Notes: generated by a model not told the origin, from the sequence alone. Shown: positions 6,438 through 13,488, numbered from the stretch's first letter. The stretch: 22,060 nucleotides of DNA from PALSA-612 sp964595575 (GCA_964595575.1 CAZQRA010000042.1:1-22060); one strand, 5' to 3'. Numbers and translations are program-made.

Positions 6438-8306
6438 TCAGGCCGCCCGGCGGAGGCCGTCCGGCTGGGCGAGGAGAGCCCGGAACGTCTCCGACTCGAG
6501 GAGGCTCCGCCAGCCCCCCGCCTCAAGCTCAAGCTCGGAGAAGATGGCTCGAGCCTCCGCGCTCCAGGCCCCCTCGCCCTCCTTCCACTCCTCCGCCAGC
6601 CGCGCCCGCAGCTCGACGTAGCGATCGGGCGTGTCCAGGATGCGCCGGGCCACGATCTGGGGCGCCACCGTCCCGTTCCAGCGGTTCTGCTCCAGCCGAA
6701 AGGCGACATCGTAGAGCCCAGGGCGCCGCAAACGGTCGAGCTGGGTGCCCATGCCGAAGGCGACGCCGCTTGCTACCCGACGACCCTGCTCGTACACCCG
6801 GAAGCGAAGGTGCCTTCCGTCCCCCACCGTCTCCAGGTCGGCCAGCCGGCAGCCGGCGAGGAGGAGCGTCACGGGCGGGTTCCCCAACCCGAAGGGAGCG
6901 AGGCGGCCAAGCTCCTCGGCCAGGTCCAAGGTCAGCGCCCGACCGCGCACGACCGCGTCCACGACCGTGCGCGGCGCCAGGTCCTCCTCGCCGAGCACGG
7001 AGTCGGCATGGGCGACGAAGGCGGAGGCGAACGCCTCCACCCGTTCCGGTCGCACCGAGAGGCCGGCGGCCGCCCGGTGCCCGCCGAACTGCTCGAGGTG
7101 GCTGGAGGCGGCGGCCAGGCCGGCGTGGAGATCGAAGGCGGCGATGGAGCGACCGGATCCCTTCCAGGCGCCGTCCGCGCCGTCCGAGCCCGCGATGAGG
7201 ACGACCGGCCGCCGGTAGCGCTCGACCAAGCGGGAGGCCACGATGCCAATTACCCCCTCGTGCCAGTCCTCGTCGGCGAGGACGTAGGCGCGCTGGGCCC
7301 GCTTGCCGGCAGGCCAGGACTCGATCCGCTCCACGGCCTGGCGCAGGATCCGCTCCTCGACCTCCTGGCGCTCTCGATTCAGCTGCTCCAGGCGGCGAGC
7401 AAGTCGGGCGGCCTCCTCCTCGCTCTCCGTGAGGAGGAGCTCCAGGGCGAGCTCGGGGTGGCAGAGCCGTCCGCTGGCGTTGATCCTGGGGGCCAGTCGG
7501 TAGGCAACGGCGGCCTCGTCCGCGGCGGCCGGGTCGACCCCAGCGCTAGCCATGAGAGCCCGCAGGCCGGGGCGGCGGGTACGGGCCAGGGCCTTGAGGC
7601 CGCGGGCGGCCAAGGCCCGGTTCTCGTCCACCAAGGGCACGACGTCGGCGATGGTGGCGAGCGCGACGAGGTCGAGGTACGGCTCCAGTCGCTCCTCGCC
7701 CATGAGGGCTGCCATGAGCTTGTAGGCGACCCCGGTTCCGCAGAGCTCGGGAAAGGGGTAGCGGGACGGCCGAGTGGCGACCACAAGGCAGTCGGGGAGG
7801 GTGGCCTTGGGCCGGTGGTGGTCGGTCACGATCACCTCCATCCCCAGCTTCCGGGCCTCCGCCACCTCCTCGACGGCGGTGATGCCGCAGTCGACGGTGA
7901 GCACCAACCCCACCTCCTCCTCGGCCAGCCGAGCGAGGGTCTGGCTGGTGAGGCCGTAGCCTTCCTCGAAGCGGCTGGGAAGGTGCCAGCTCACGTCCGC
8001 CCCCAGCTCACGGAGAGCGAGCACGGCCAGGGCGGTGGCGCAGATCCCGTCCACGTCGTAGTCGCCGTGGACGCAGATTCGAGTGCCGCAGGCGACCGCG
8101 CGACTGAGGCGCTCGCAGGCCTCGGTCAGGTCGCCGAGCAGGCTCGGGTCGTGGCCGGGGAGCTCCGCGGCCAGGAAGGCGCGGGCACGCTCGGGGTCGG
8201 CGTACCCTCGACGAGCGAGCACCGAGGCGGTGGTCTCGCTGATCGCCAAGGCAGCTGCCAGCGCTCGCGCCTGGCCTGGGGAGCAAGGGGGGATCGACCA
8301 TTCCAC
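6438..8306 (-). CDS. recJ: Single-stranded-DNA-specific 5'-3' exonuclease RecJ
   Basis: The protein has 622 residues, the usual RecJ length. RecJ degrades single-stranded DNA 5' to 3' in recombination, mismatch and base-excision repair, using Mn2+/Mg2+. The DHH-family motifs are intact: HGDYDVDGICA (residues 80-90), LTVDCGIT (about 137-143), VTDHHRPK (160-167) and GTGVAYKLMAAL. The DHHA1 part follows with LADEDWHEGVIGIVASRL, SGRSIAAFDLH and FGGHRAAAGLS. A C-terminal OB-fold region is expected from about residue 455. The start GTG 8306 lacks a Shine-Dalgarno; TAGCGT (8320-8315) lies 8 nt upstream. The upstream neighbour is the divergent 150-residue gene, and ynfA follows. Confidence 0.97.
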   Translation of the reverse strand: MEWSIPPCSPGQARALAAALAISETTASVLARRGYADPERARAFLAAELPGHDPSLLGDLTEACERLSRAVACGTRICVHGDYDVDGICATALAVLALRELGADVSWHLPSRFEEGYGLTSQTLARLAEEEVGLVLTVDCGITAVEEVAEARKLGMEVIVTDHHRPKATLPDCLVVATRPSRYPFPELCGTGVAYKLMAALMGEERLEPYLDLVALATIADVVPLVDENRALAARGLKALARTRRPGLRALMASAGVDPAAADEAAVAYRLAPRINASGRLCHPELALELLLTESEEEAARLARRLEQLNRERQEVEERILRQAVERIESWPAGKRAQRAYVLADEDWHEGVIGIVASRLVERYRRPVVLIAGSDGADGAWKGSGRSIAAFDLHAGLAAASSHLEQFGGHRAAAGLSVRPERVEAFASAFVAHADSVLGEEDLAPRTVVDAVVRGRALTLDLAEELGRLAPFGLGNPPVTLLLAGCRLADLETVGDGRHLRFRVYEQGRRVASGVAFGMGTQLDRLRRPGLYDVAFRLEQNRWNGTVAPQIVARRILDTPDRYVELRARLAEEWKEGEGAWSAEARAIFSELELEAGGWRSLLESETFRALLAQPDGLRRAA

Positions 8307-8343
8307 GGCCGTCCACGCTACGCGGGGGATCGGACGGAGCCAG

Positions 8344-8373
8344 CCTTGGGGGCTCCTCCTTGGGGGCTATCCT
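8344..8373 (+). promoter_or_regulatory. Promoter region with an 11-bp direct repeat, before the unknown gene at 8380
   Basis: CCTTGGGGGCT occurs twice (8344-8354 and 8358-8368), 14 bp apart. The second copy runs into the -10 hexamer TATCCT (8368-8373), which ends 6 nt before ATG 8380. The TTGGGG of the first copy (8346-8351) is 16 bp from the -10 and could act as a -35. The repeat may be an operator or a duplicated -35 region. Confidence 0.55.
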
Positions 8374-8379
8374 GAGCGC

Positions 8380-8832
8380 ATGGGCGTGGACTACGTGTCC
8401 GGCGACGACTTCGAGGTCGAGTTCCTCACCTACCGGTTCCGGTTCAACCAGCGGGACTTCGAGGAGCGGGTGGTGGCAGCCGCCGTCAAGCTCGGCCTTG
8501 TGGAGGGGAACGAGCTCGACGACGACGAGACGGCCGACTTGGTCGAGCTGGCGGCCGACGGCCGCATCATCGAGCCTCGGAGCCAACTCGGCCGCTACCT
8601 CGTTCGACACTGGGAGCGGATTTCCCTGGTGGACGGCGAGTCGCTCGTGTACTGGCTGCGCAAGCTCGTCTTCCGGGGCGCCTGGCTCGACCACCGAGTC
8701 AAGGAGGGCCTGCTTGAGGTGGCTTGGGACGAGGAGACGTCGGAGTTCGCCTACCGCGACCCTCGCGGCGGTCGAGCCCTCCTCGAGCTGGCTCCCGTCC
8801 CCTCCTGGCACCAGCTCCAGTTCAGGCGCTGA
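8380..8832 (+). CDS. Hypothetical protein, 150 residues, unrecognised
   Basis: I do not recognise the family. The protein is acidic overall, without signal peptide or membrane segment, so probably cytoplasmic. It begins MGVDYVSGDDFEVEFLTYRF, has two likely helical acidic stretches (VVAAAVKLGLVEGNELDDDE and ETADLVELAADGRIIE), and has an aromatic-rich centre (RHWERISLVDGESLVYWLRK). It ends in a possible beta segment (FAYRDPRGGRALLELAPVPSW). The ATG 8380 start was chosen over the frame's upstream extension (which opens at 8083 antisense to recJ) because TATCCT ends exactly 6 nt before it. It is divergent from recJ and convergent with ruvB, whose stop lies 3 bp away. The coding call is good, the function unknown. 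Confidence 0.75.
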   Translation: MGVDYVSGDDFEVEFLTYRFRFNQRDFEERVVAAAVKLGLVEGNELDDDETADLVELAADGRIIEPRSQLGRYLVRHWERISLVDGESLVYWLRKLVFRGAWLDHRVKEGLLEVAWDEETSEFAYRDPRGGRALLELAPVPSWHQLQFRR

Positions 8833-8835
8833 GGA

Positions 8836-9846
8836 TCAGAACAGCCGCGCCTCGCTCGCCGCTCCCAGGTGGCTGCGGCCCCGGTCGGTCACCACCCGTC
8901 CCCGCGGCGTTCGCTGGATGAAGCCGAGCTGAAGGAGGTAGGGCTCGTACACGTCCTCGATCGTGTCCGGCTCCTCGCCCAGCGTCACCGCCAGGGTGGA
9001 CAAGCCCACCGGGCCCCCGCCGAACTTGTGCACGATGGCGGCCAGGAGCTCCCGGTCGATCCGCTCCAGCCCTTGCTCGTCTACCTCCAGGAGGGCGAGG
9101 GCCTCGTCCGCCACTTCGGCCGTGATCACCCCGTCGTGGCGCACCTCGGCCACGTCCCGCACCCGGCGGAGGATGCGGTTGGCGACCCGGGGGGTTCCCC
9201 GGGAGCGGCGGGCGATCTCTCGGGCGGCCTCGTCGGTGATGTCCACGCCCAGGATGGCCGCCGAGCGGCGCACGATGCGAGCCAGCTCCTCGGTCGCGTA
9301 GTAGCCGAGGCGAAAGGTCATGCCGAACCGGTCGCGCAGGGGAGTGGTGAGGAGACCCGTGCGCGTGGTCGCCCCGATCAAGGTGAAGGGGGGAAGGTCG
9401 AGCGTGAGGGTGCGGGCGGCGGGCCCCTGCCCGACCACGATGTCGAGGCGGAAGTCCTCGAGGGCGGGGTACAGCATCTCCTCGACCGCGGCGCTCAGGC
9501 GGTGGATCTCGTCCACGAACAGGACGTCGCGAGCCTCGAGAGCCGTGAGGATGGCGGCAAGGTCGCCCTTGCGCTCCAGGGCCGGCCCTGCCACCACGCG
9601 GATCCCCACCCCCAGCTCCTCGCGCACGATGTGGGCGAGGCTCGTCTTGCCCAGGCCGGGCGGCCCGGCGAGCAGGACGTGGTCGAGGGCTTCGCCCCGG
9701 GTACGGGCGGCCGCCAAGGCCACCTGAAGCTGCTCCTTCACCCGCTCCTGGCCCACGAACTCCTCCAGCCGCCGGGGCCGGAGCGAGCGGTCGAGCTCCT
9801 CTTCCTGCCCGTCGGCGAGGGAGGGAGCGACCAGTCGTGCCCTCAC
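8836..9846 (-). CDS. ruvB: Holliday junction branch migration ATPase RuvB
   Basis: The protein has 336 residues, a normal RuvB length. RuvB is the hexameric AAA+ motor that, with RuvA, drives branch migration of Holliday junctions. It shows the N-terminal LRPRRLEEFVGQERVKEQL, Walker A GPPGLGKTS, Walker B VLFVDEIHRL, the sensor GATTRTGLLTTPLRDRFG including the arginine finger region, and the C-terminal winged-helix with HKFGGGPVGLSTLA and EPYLLQLGFIQRTPRGR. It starts at GTG 9846, whose GTGA overlaps the ruvA stop by 4 bp, so it is translationally coupled as the last gene of ruvCAB. Confidence 0.98.
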   Translation of the reverse strand: MRARLVAPSLADGQEEELDRSLRPRRLEEFVGQERVKEQLQVALAAARTRGEALDHVLLAGPPGLGKTSLAHIVREELGVGIRVVAGPALERKGDLAAILTALEARDVLFVDEIHRLSAAVEEMLYPALEDFRLDIVVGQGPAARTLTLDLPPFTLIGATTRTGLLTTPLRDRFGMTFRLGYYATEELARIVRRSAAILGVDITDEAAREIARRSRGTPRVANRILRRVRDVAEVRHDGVITAEVADEALALLEVDEQGLERIDRELLAAIVHKFGGGPVGLSTLAVTLGEEPDTIEDVYEPYLLQLGFIQRTPRGRVVTDRGRSHLGAASEARLF

Positions 9847-10406
9847 GCCGCCCTCCGCAGGGCCAAGCGAACGCGCTCCTCAGGGGGTAGGTCGGGGTCG
9901 ACCTCGGCCAGCGCCCGCTCGGCCTCGACCAGGGAGAAGCCGAGCTCGACCAGGGCGTCGCGGGCCACCAGGTGCGGGTCGGCGTCGGCGGCCGGGCCTC
10001 CCTCCCCCGCCTCGATCGATCCCTTGAGCTCGAGCACGACCCGTTGAGCGGTCTTGCGCCCCACGCCGGGGACGGCCTCGAGACGGGCGGTGTCGCCACG
10101 GGCGATGGCCTGCCGAAGCTGGGTCGGAGTCGACGAGGAGACGATGGCCAGGGCCACCTTGGGGCCCACCCCCGACACCGACAAGAGCTGCTCGAAGAGC
10201 CGGCGCTCCTCGGCGTCGGCGAAGCCGAAGAGCTGGAGGGCGTCCTCGCGCACGTGGAGGTAGGTGTGGAGCGTCACCTCCCTCGCTCCCTCGGCTCGGG
10301 CGAGAGCCCGGGGCGTGGCCTGGATGAGGTAGCCCACCCCGGCCACGTCGAGCACGATCCCCTCGCGCCCCCGGCCTAGGGGCCGTCCCCGCAGCTGGGC
10401 GATCAC
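9843..10406 (-). CDS. ruvA: Holliday junction DNA-binding protein RuvA
   Basis: The protein has 187 residues. RuvA tetramers hold the four-way junction for RuvB. Visible parts are the N-terminal OB fold (VIAQLRGRPLG, VLDVAGVGYLI, TYLHVREDALQLFGF), two helix-hairpin-helix motifs (LLSVSGVGPKVALAI and LEAVPGVGRKTAQRVVLELK), and the C-terminal RuvB-binding domain after a linker. The start GTG 10406 begins exactly at the family's N-terminus and overlaps the ruvC stop as GTGA. The frame stays open upstream to 10865 only as an overlap artefact of ruvC. Confidence 0.97.
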   Translation of the reverse strand: MIAQLRGRPLGRGREGIVLDVAGVGYLIQATPRALARAEGAREVTLHTYLHVREDALQLFGFADAEERRLFEQLLSVSGVGPKVALAIVSSSTPTQLRQAIARGDTARLEAVPGVGRKTAQRVVLELKGSIEAGEGGPAADADPHLVARDALVELGFSLVEAERALAEVDPDLPPEERVRLALRRAA

Positions 10407-10900
10407 CCCCGGCCTCCGGCCATGCGCGCGAGCGGAGGGGCAAGAACGTGGCAGATAGCCACCGCCAAGGCGTCGGCGGCGTGGGAGGGAGCAGGAGCGG
10501 CCGAAAGCCCCAAGATGGCCTTGACCATCCGCTGCACCTGAGCCTTCTCGGCCCGACCGTAGCCGCACACCGCCTGCTTCACCGTGCTCGGGGGGTACTC
10601 GGCGCACTCGACTCCCGCCCGGGCGCAGGCGACGAGCACGGCGCCTCGAGCCTGGCCCACGGAGAGCGCGGTGCGGGCGTCGGCGCCCACGAACGACTCC
10701 TCCAGGGCCACGGCGTCGGGAGCGTGCAGCCTTACCAGCTCCTCTACCCGGTCGTAGATGGTCTTCAGCCTGAGCTCGGGACGCTGGGAGGCAGGGGTCG
10801 TCCAGGAGCCGAAGGCGACGGCCCGGAGCCGGCCGTCTCGCCGGTGGACGACGCCGAAGCCGCACGCAGCCGTCCCTGGATCGATGCCGAGGACCTTCAC
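10403..10900 (-). CDS. ruvC: Holliday junction resolvase RuvC
   Basis: The protein has 165 residues, typical for this RNase H-fold endonuclease that cuts Holliday junctions symmetrically. The catalytic acidic positions are visible: Asp7 in LGIDPGTAACGFG, Glu in VALEESFVG (about 67), and His140/Asp143 in SHAADALAVAICH. A His at the third position is known in some bacterial RuvCs. The start GTG 10900 has no Shine-Dalgarno; TAACCT (10912-10907) ends 6 nt upstream, suggesting a leaderless transcript of ruvCAB. No intact LexA box is visible upstream, although ruvCAB is SOS-regulated in several actinobacteria. Confidence 0.97.
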   Translation of the reverse strand: MKVLGIDPGTAACGFGVVHRRDGRLRAVAFGSWTTPASQRPELRLKTIYDRVEELVRLHAPDAVALEESFVGADARTALSVGQARGAVLVACARAGVECAEYPPSTVKQAVCGYGRAEKAQVQRMVKAILGLSAAPAPSHAADALAVAICHVLAPPLARMAGGRG

Positions 10901-10906
10901 GGCTTG

Positions 10907-10943
10907 AGGTTAGGCAGCGGGCCGGACGTTCCTGCCCGCAGGA
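10907..10943 (-). promoter_or_regulatory. yebC-ruvC spacer: hairpin and -10 element
   Basis: The inverted repeat TCCTGC (10930-10935) / GCAGGA (10938-10943) starts 5 nt past the yebC stop and may act as a weak terminator. The -10 TAACCT (10912-10907) for ruvC lies 6 nt before GTG 10900. Confidence 0.45.
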
Positions 10944-10948
10944 GAGCG

Positions 10949-11707
10949 CTACGAGGCTGCCGCCGCCTCCAGGACGGCCTCCGCGATGTCGAAGTTGGCG
11001 TAGGCCTCTTGGACGTCCTCGTTCTCCTCCAGCGCCTCCATGAGGCGGAGGAGCTTGCGGGCGCTGGCCTCGTCCTCCACGCGCACCGTCGACTTCGGCA
11101 CCATGGCCAGCGAGGCCGACTCGACCGGGAACCCGGCCGCCTCCAGCGCCCGCCGCACCGCCGCCAGGTCGTCAGGCGCGCAGGTGATATGGTAGATGGT
11201 GCCGTCCTGGGAGACGTCCTCGGCGCCTCCCTCGGCGGCAGCCAGGGTGAGCTCGTCGTCGTCCACCCCCTCGGCGGGGACGAGTACCACTCCCCTGCGC
11301 TCGAACAGCCAGGCTACGGATCCCGACTCTCCCAGCGAGCCTCCGTGCTTGGAGAAGAGGTGGCGCACCTCGGAGGCGGTGCGGTTGCGGTTGTCGGTGA
11401 GGGCCTCCACGTAGACGGCTACCCCGCCCGGCCCGTAGCCCTCGTAGACCACCCGCTCGTAGGCAGCCCCCTCCTGGGAGGCGCCGGCGCCGCGGGCGAT
11501 GGCCCGCTCGATGTTCTCCTTGGGCATGGAGGCCTCGCGGGCCTTCTCGATCGCGTTCTGGAGGGCGAGGTTGGCGGCCGGGTCGGGCCCCCCCTCGCGA
11601 GCCGCCACGATGATGGCCCGCGCCAGCTTGGAGAAGAGCTGGCCGCGCTTGGCGTCGGTGGCCTTCTTCTTGTGCTTGATCTGGGCCCACTTGCTATGGC
11701 CGGCCAC
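10949..11707 (-). CDS. yebC: YebC/PmpR family protein
   Basis: The protein has 252 residues. The N-terminus AGHSKWAQIKHKKKATDAKRG and the downstream ANLALQNAIEKAREASMPKENIERAI and YEGYGPGGVAVYVEALTDNRNRT blocks are diagnostic of YebC/TACO1. The family was long annotated as a transcriptional regulator; members have more recently been linked to translation through proline-rich stretches. GTG 11707 was chosen over GTG 11713 because GAGGAGG sits 6 nt upstream of it. The first 14 nt overlap the end of pdxT, so it is probably coupled to that gene. The order pdxT-yebC-ruvC is widespread in actinobacteria. Confidence 0.97.
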   Translation of the reverse strand: MAGHSKWAQIKHKKKATDAKRGQLFSKLARAIIVAAREGGPDPAANLALQNAIEKAREASMPKENIERAIARGAGASQEGAAYERVVYEGYGPGGVAVYVEALTDNRNRTASEVRHLFSKHGGSLGESGSVAWLFERRGVVLVPAEGVDDDELTLAAAEGGAEDVSQDGTIYHITCAPDDLAAVRRALEAAGFPVESASLAMVPKSTVRVEDEASARKLLRLMEALEENEDVQEAYANFDIAEAVLEAAAAS

Positions 11708-12290
11708 GGACACCCTCCTCGGAGAGCGCTCCCGGCTCCCCCTGCGACCGAGCCTCCTGGGCCAGCTCGAGGAACCGCCGGTGCACGCGGGTATCGTCGG
11801 TGAGCTCGGGGTGGAAGGAGGCGACGAGGTAGCGGCCCTGGCGCAGGAGCACGGGCTCGCCTCCCAAGCGGGCGAGCACCTCCACCCCCGCGCCTGCCTC
11901 GCGCACGCGGGGCGCCCGGATGAACACCCCTCGCAGAGGGGGGCCGCCGTTCTCGGCCAGGGCCAGATCGGCCTCGAAGCTCGCCACCTGCCGGCCGTAG
12001 GCGTTGCGGTCCACGGCCACGTCCACGAGGCCGAGACAGTCGCGGGCAAGGACGATCATGCCCGCGCAGGTACCGAGGACAGCCCCGGGGAAGCGCCGGA
12101 TCGCCTCGTCCAGGCCGGACAGGCGGGCGAGGCGCATGATGGCGGTCGACTCGCCGCCGGGGATGACGAGGCCGTCCAGCCCCTCGAGCTCGTCCGGCTT
12201 GCGCACCTCCCTCACCTCGGCACCGAGCCGGCGCAGCATGGCCGCGTGCTCGCGGAAGTCGCCCTGTAACGCCAGGACTCCGATCCTCAC
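11694..12290 (-). CDS. pdxT: Pyridoxal 5'-phosphate synthase glutaminase subunit PdxT
   Basis: The protein has 198 residues. PdxT hydrolyses glutamine and passes ammonia to PdxS for PLP synthesis. Its class I glutaminase features are intact: GVLALQGDFREH at the N-terminus, the oxyanion segment IPGGESTAI (43-51), nucleophile Cys75 in GTCAGMIV, and His160/Glu162 in SFHPELT. The start GTG 12290 lies 7 nt after a TAAGAT -10-like hexamer and 10 nt after the stop of the MarR-like gene. Its partner gene pdxS is about 1.2 kb upstream, separated by the protoglobin/MarR pair. This is unusual, because the two are normally neighbours. Confidence 0.97.
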   Translation of the reverse strand: MRIGVLALQGDFREHAAMLRRLGAEVREVRKPDELEGLDGLVIPGGESTAIMRLARLSGLDEAIRRFPGAVLGTCAGMIVLARDCLGLVDVAVDRNAYGRQVASFEADLALAENGGPPLRGVFIRAPRVREAGAGVEVLARLGGEPVLLRQGRYLVASFHPELTDDTRVHRRFLELAQEARSQGEPGALSEEGVRGRP

Positions 12291-12309
12291 GCCGCCAATC
12301 TTAGGCGGC
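12291..12309 (-). promoter_or_regulatory. 19-bp inverted repeat containing the pdxT -10 element
   Basis: GCCGCC (12291-12296) and GGCGGC (12304-12309) flank seven bases. On the minus strand those seven bases contain the MarR-gene stop TAA (12303-12301), and that TAA begins the -10-like TAAGAT (12303-12298). It could be a hairpin ending the regulator transcript, an operator over the pdxT promoter, or both. Confidence 0.4.
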
Positions 12310-12837
12310 GAGGGGAGCGTGGTCGGGGCAGTCGAGGAGCGCCTCTTGCTCGGACAGGAAGCGCTCGATGAGGAGGCAGCGGTGGGGCTCGGGCGATCCC
12401 GGGGCCACACCCTCCTGGAAGTACATGCAGCCCCGACAGGGAGCAGCCACCGTGACCAGGCCGGCCCGCTGCAAGGCCAGCACCATCGCCCCCAGGGCAG
12501 GCTCCAAGGCTCTCCGCTGGGCAGGGGTCAGCTCGGCTGCTACGTGCTCGAGGGCGCGCTCGAGCCGGCTCAGCCGCTCGACCGCGGCCCAGCCCGCCGG
12601 GGTCAGGCGGAGGAGCGTCACCCGCCTGTCCCAGGGACTTTCCTCCCGACGCAGGAGCCCGCGACGCTCCAAGCCGGTGACCACCTTGACGGCGTTGACG
12701 TGGCTCGTCCTCAAGGCCGTGGCCAGGTTCCCGATCGAGGCGGCGAAGGTCTTGGTGCGGGAGGCGAACCGGAGCGCCTGGGCCTGGGCCGGAGTGAGAC
12801 CCTCGGCGTCGGCTGCCTCCCGCGCCAAGGCCTGCAC
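12301..12837 (-). CDS. MarR-family regulator with a Cys-rich C-terminal metal-binding-like tail
   Basis: The reading frame encodes a winged-helix regulator. Helix 1 is LLRLSQAVQALAREA, followed by GLTPAQAQALRFAS, a recognition region (NLATALRTSHVNAVKVVTGLER), the wing with RREESPWDRRVTLLRLTPAG, and a dimerisation helix pair. The last ~45 residues carry CRGC, HRC and CPDH, that is CX2C...HXC...CXXH, suggesting a bound Zn or Fe-S site. The start is uncertain. GTG 12837 is the only standard start after the protoglobin gene, but helix 1 would be clipped. CTG 12876, forming CTGA with the protoglobin stop, would give 191 residues with a complete helix. It is co-directional with protoglobin and probably regulates it. 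Family firm, start unsure. Confidence 0.82.
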   Translation of the reverse strand: MQALAREAADAEGLTPAQAQALRFASRTKTFAASIGNLATALRTSHVNAVKVVTGLERRGLLRREESPWDRRVTLLRLTPAGWAAVERLSRLERALEHVAAELTPAQRRALEPALGAMVLALQRAGLVTVAAPCRGCMYFQEGVAPGSPEPHRCLLIERFLSEQEALLDCPDHAPLAA

Positions 12838-12872
12838 CGCTTGGGAGAGACGGAGGAGGGGCTCGAGCAGGG

Positions 12873-13424
12873 TCAGAAGGCGCCGTCCCTGAGGTAGGGC
12901 CTGCTCCAGAGAGTCACCTGGAGCAGCACCGCCTTGAGCCAGGCCTGGTGCATCCTCTCCACCTCGGCGGGATCGTCGCACCCTTCCTCCAGGAAGGGAC
13001 GCACGGTGGCGTAGATGGGGTAGACGAGGGGCACCATGTACCGGTAGTGGACGATGGGCGGAGTCCCGACGACGCCGTCCGTCTTCCCCTTGTCGGTGTA
13101 GTGACGCCGACCGATCTCCTCCTGCTTGGCCAGCCATGCCTGGTCGTACTGGGCGCGGCAGGTATCCGCCACCCATTGGCCGAAGCGAACTCGAACGGCG
13201 GCCAGGTACCGCTCCACCGGACCCTCTCCCGTGGAGAAGTAGCGGAGGAGGAAGTCGTGGGAGCCCACGAAGCCGTACCACACGTCGAGGAGCCGCTCCG
13301 TTCGGGGTACGAGGATGTCGTGGGCCTTGCGCAGGGCCGCGATGTCCTCGTCGGAGAAGAGGAGCGCCTTCTTGATCCTCTCCAGCTCCTCCAGCGTGAC
13401 TGCACCCTGAAGAGCGGTAGCCAC
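12873..13424 (-). CDS. Protoglobin (single-domain heme protein)
   Basis: This 183-residue protein closely resembles archaeal/bacterial protoglobins, such as that of Methanosarcina acetivorans. It shows LLDVWYGFVGSHDFL with the distal Trp49/Tyr50 pair, EEIGRRHYTDKGKTDGV with His108 as the expected proximal heme ligand, YRYMVPLVYPIYATVRPFL, and EVERMHQAWLKAVLLQVTLWS near the C-terminus. Protoglobins bind O2, CO and NO; proposed roles are gas sensing, NO detoxification or carbene-type chemistry. There is no fused output domain, so it is stand-alone. The start GTG 13424 has an excellent Shine-Dalgarno (AAGGAGGT) 6-8 nt upstream. It is driven by the near-consensus promoter at 13460-13488 and followed directly by the MarR-like regulator gene. 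Confidence 0.93.
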   Translation of the reverse strand: MATALQGAVTLEELERIKKALLFSDEDIAALRKAHDILVPRTERLLDVWYGFVGSHDFLLRYFSTGEGPVERYLAAVRVRFGQWVADTCRAQYDQAWLAKQEEIGRRHYTDKGKTDGVVGTPPIVHYRYMVPLVYPIYATVRPFLEEGCDDPAEVERMHQAWLKAVLLQVTLWSRPYLRDGAF

Positions 13425-13459
13425 GTTCGCACCTCCTTGGTCGATCAGGACGAGGCGCG

Positions 13460-13488
13460 ATTATACGTAACTCAGTTACAGATGTCTA
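13460..13488 (-). promoter_or_regulatory. Near-consensus sigma-70 promoter with palindromic operator for the protoglobin operon
   Basis: On the minus strand, TAGACA (13488-13483) is 17 bp from a perfect TATAAT (13465-13460). The spacer holds the perfect palindrome GTAACTGAGTTAC (13479-13467, 6-1-6), well placed for a repressor that blocks RNA polymerase. It is the closest match to consensus in the window. The -35 overlaps the pdxS stop codon. The MarR-like protein encoded in the same operon is the obvious candidate to bind it. Confidence 0.8.

Noticed and set aside
6363..8375. 670-codon plus-strand open frame opposite recJ
   Set aside because: Shadow of recJ; no domain, poor start context, biased composition.
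10901..10948. Possible LexA box before ruvC
   Set aside because: Only a lone GAAC-like half is present (minus strand, around 10931); no GTTC lies at the right spacing, so SOS control of ruvCAB is not supported here.
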